From NCBI RefSeq assembly GCF_003867015.1, contig NZ_CP032548.1, positions 2,795,001 through 2,859,000 on the forward strand: a stretch of 64,000 bases of DNA. Direction: 5' to 3'. Below are positions 62,885 through 64,000 of this stretch, piece by piece. The stretch comes from Tenacibaculum singaporense. Its GTDB lineage: Bacteria; Bacteroidota; Bacteroidia; Flavobacteriales; Flavobacteriaceae. Numbering within the stretch: the first letter of the stretch is position 1; every line of letters starts with the position of its first letter. The translations under genes were made by a program, and so were the position numbers. The notes beneath the pieces are model-generated. The model was given only the letters and a program-made list of their open reading frames with translations. It did not search any database and was not told the origin of the DNA.

Positions 62885-62897
62885 CAACCGCTTTACT

Positions 62898-62970
62898 GCG
62901 GGAGTAGCTCAGTTGGTAGAGCGTCAGCCTTCCAAGCTGAATGTCGCCAGTTCGAACCTGGTCTCCCGCT
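62898..62970 (+). tRNA. tRNA-Gly (TCC), copy 1
   Basis: 73 nt, acceptor GCGGGAG/CTCCCGC, anticodon TCC at 62931-62933 in stem TCAGC/GCTGA, T arm GCCAG TTCGAAC CTGGT, discriminator U. First of three identical tandem copies. Confidence 0.97.
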
Positions 62971-63012
62971 CAAATTTTTACATAATTGTAAGAAATTACA
63001 AAAGTCTTTACC

Positions 63013-63085
63013 GCGGGAGTAGCTCAGTTGGTAGAGCGTCAGCCTTCCAAGCTGAATGTCGCCAGTTCGAACCTGGTCTCCCGCT
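63013..63085 (+). tRNA. tRNA-Gly (TCC), copy 2
   Basis: Identical to copy 1 across all 73 nt. The copies repeat with a 115-bp period; the 42-bp spacers before copies 2 and 3 differ at one base. Confidence 0.97.
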
Positions 63086-63127
63086 CAAATTTTTACATAG
63101 TTGTAAGAAATTACAAAAGTCTTTACC

Positions 63128-63200
63128 GCGGGAGTAGCTCAGTTGGTAGAGCGTCAGCCTTCCAAGCTGAATGTCGCCAGTTCGAACCTGGTCTCCCGCT
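63128..63200 (+). tRNA. tRNA-Gly (TCC), copy 3
   Basis: Identical to copies 1 and 2. A terminator follows within 10 bp, so the three are one transcription unit. Confidence 0.97.
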
Positions 63201-63203
63201 CAT

Positions 63204-63235
63204 AAAAAAACCGAAACATTAGTTTCGGTTTTTTA
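63204..63235. terminator. Terminator of the tRNA-Gly cluster, shared with the rhomboid gene
   Basis: AACCGAAAC pairs perfectly with GTTTCGGTT around ATTA, flanked by A7 and T6, so it works in both directions between the tRNA cluster and the convergent rhomboid gene. Confidence 0.88.
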
Positions 63236-63883
63236 TTTATTTAGTTTTAATTTATCTCCAAAGAAAAATAATCCTAGAATAATTAGCGCCATAATACCAA
63301 CCATTATTGTATGATTCGTTATTACACTTGGCCGTAACACTAATGTTATCAAATATCCACCAATAGCACCTCCTAAATGAGCTGAATGACCAATATTACC
63401 TACTTGGTTTTTCATTCCGTAAATAGAATACAATAAATATCCTATACCTAAAACATATGCAGGGAATTCAATAAATGGAAAAAATATGAAACTATAGGTC
63501 TTGTCTGGATATAGTAAAATAGCAGAAAACATAACACCTGACACTGCTCCCGATGCTCCTACTGCGCTGTAATACAATTCTCTTTTATGCTGATATAACG
63601 AATACATACTTCCTGCCAACAAACTAGCTACATAAATCAACACAAAATTAATTACACTAAAATTTCTCATAGCTAGCTCTCCAAACAAATACAAAGCATA
63701 CATATTAAATCCTAAATGCAACCAATCTACATGTAAAAAACCTGAAGTTAACATTCGTATTTTCTCTCCCCCTAATATTCTTTGAACTTGAAATTTATAG
63801 CGATCAAAAAAAGCCGCATCACTAAACCCTTTTAAAGACACTAATACATTGGCTACAATCAGTATAATAATAACTTGACTCAT
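63233..63883 (-). CDS. Rhomboid-family intramembrane serine protease
   Basis: 216 aa from ATG 63883 (MSQVIIILIVANVLVSLKG). The frame runs ten codons further but the family N-terminus fits this start. Six transmembrane segments; the catalytic Ser is in VGASGAVSGVMF and the His in GHSAHLGGAIGG. Cleaves membrane proteins within the bilayer; substrates unknown. The first turn HVDWLHLGFNMYALYLFG is a typical L1-loop motif. A convergent terminator is shared with the tRNA-Gly cluster. Confidence 0.92.
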   Translation of the reverse strand: MSQVIIILIVANVLVSLKGFSDAAFFDRYKFQVQRILGGEKIRMLTSGFLHVDWLHLGFNMYALYLFGELAMRNFSVINFVLIYVASLLAGSMYSLYQHKRELYYSAVGASGAVSGVMFSAILLYPDKTYSFIFFPFIEFPAYVLGIGYLLYSIYGMKNQVGNIGHSAHLGGAIGGYLITLVLRPSVITNHTIMVGIMALIILGLFFFGDKLKLNK

Positions 63884-63972
63884 AATTTTATATATATGCA
63901 CAAACATAAACAAAAGTTAATAAAGTAAATCATTCATTAATTAATACGATATTTGCCTAAAATTAAAACTTA

Positions 63973-64000
63973 ATGAAACTACTCATCTTTATTATTGTGT
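63973..64000 (+). CDS. Start of a further gene (continues past the window)
   Basis: ATG at 63973 followed by MKLLIFIIV, which looks like the beginning of a signal peptide. A near-consensus -7 element (GATATTTG) lies about 20 bp upstream. Only nine codons are visible, so the product cannot be named. Confidence 0.35.

Noticed and set aside
62913..63222. Two protein frames running through the tRNA-Gly cluster
   Set aside because: They are translations of tandem tRNA copies and their spacers.

Overview
The window reads as a low-GC chromosome segment from a marine-type Flavobacteriaceae (Bacteroidota), plausibly near Tenacibaculum or Polaribacter. The evidence is the AT-rich composition, the TAnnTTTG promoter boxes (one perfect TTTG-N19-TATATTTG before the tRNA-Gly genes), TonB-dependent receptors, BatA, bacillithiol synthesis, a SerB-SerA fusion and many one-base-overlap operons. 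The genus is inference; the phylum is well supported. || Layout. 1-8278: a ten-gene minus-strand operon for kynurenine breakdown. In transcription order it is kynU, an S41 peptidase, kmo, DUF1697, a RidA-type deaminase, an aldehyde dehydrogenase, a 72-aa protein, an SDR, 3-hydroxyanthranilate dioxygenase and the start of ACMS decarboxylase. A divergent IclR regulator (8360-9136) faces it across a perfect 17-bp palindrome. 9189-15468: a hypothetical protein, a phosphoserine phosphatase/phosphoglycerate dehydrogenase fusion, a UbiA-like membrane protein and glycine dehydrogenase. 15640-17638: an unannotated 40-aa double-glycine Cys-rich peptide, an MtfA-like metallopeptidase with a SEC-C tail, and clusters of a dispersed inverted repeat. 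17628-26850: a secreted hypothetical, an ABC-F ATPase, an 11-unit 21-bp minisatellite followed by an intrinsic terminator, an OLD-type ATPase/TOPRIM gene with a membrane-anchored partner (possible defence module), holA, a lone HsdR-N domain protein and a nucleotidyltransferase. 27022-36705: rlmF-bshC-methyltransferase, a BatA/pseudo-dihydroorotase/esterase operon, sterol desaturase, peroxiredoxin and endonuclease III. || 36742-44055: a small conserved-looking protein and an ECF sigma factor, then a Ntn-hydrolase and a BBE flavoprotein lying between the sigma factor and uvrA. A short decayed copy of the uvrA 5' end sits on the sigma-factor side, which marks these two genes as a probable insertion. 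44131-54556: an iron/heme acquisition locus with HmuY-like lipoprotein and its receptor divergent from DUF6607, a second TonB receptor, a secreted ankyrin protein, a DUF2271 protein with a flavinylation-like motif, and a PepSY/flavodoxin/ferredoxin-reductase fusion. Both directions start at overlapping promoters with a shared Fur-like inverted repeat. || 54781-64000: a hypothetical protein, a lipoprotein, a LytS/LytTR two-component pair, YqgE, an aminotransferase, a START-domain protein, tRNA-Met, two GNAT enzymes, a second double-glycine peptide (51 aa), three tandem identical tRNA-Gly genes, a rhomboid protease and the first codons of one more gene. || The best candidates for something undescribed are the OLD-plus-membrane-protein pair, the two orphan double-glycine peptides, the 21-bp array that looks transcribed, the dispersed repeat family (11 copies here), and the redox/iron operon with a putatively flavinylated DUF2271 partner.
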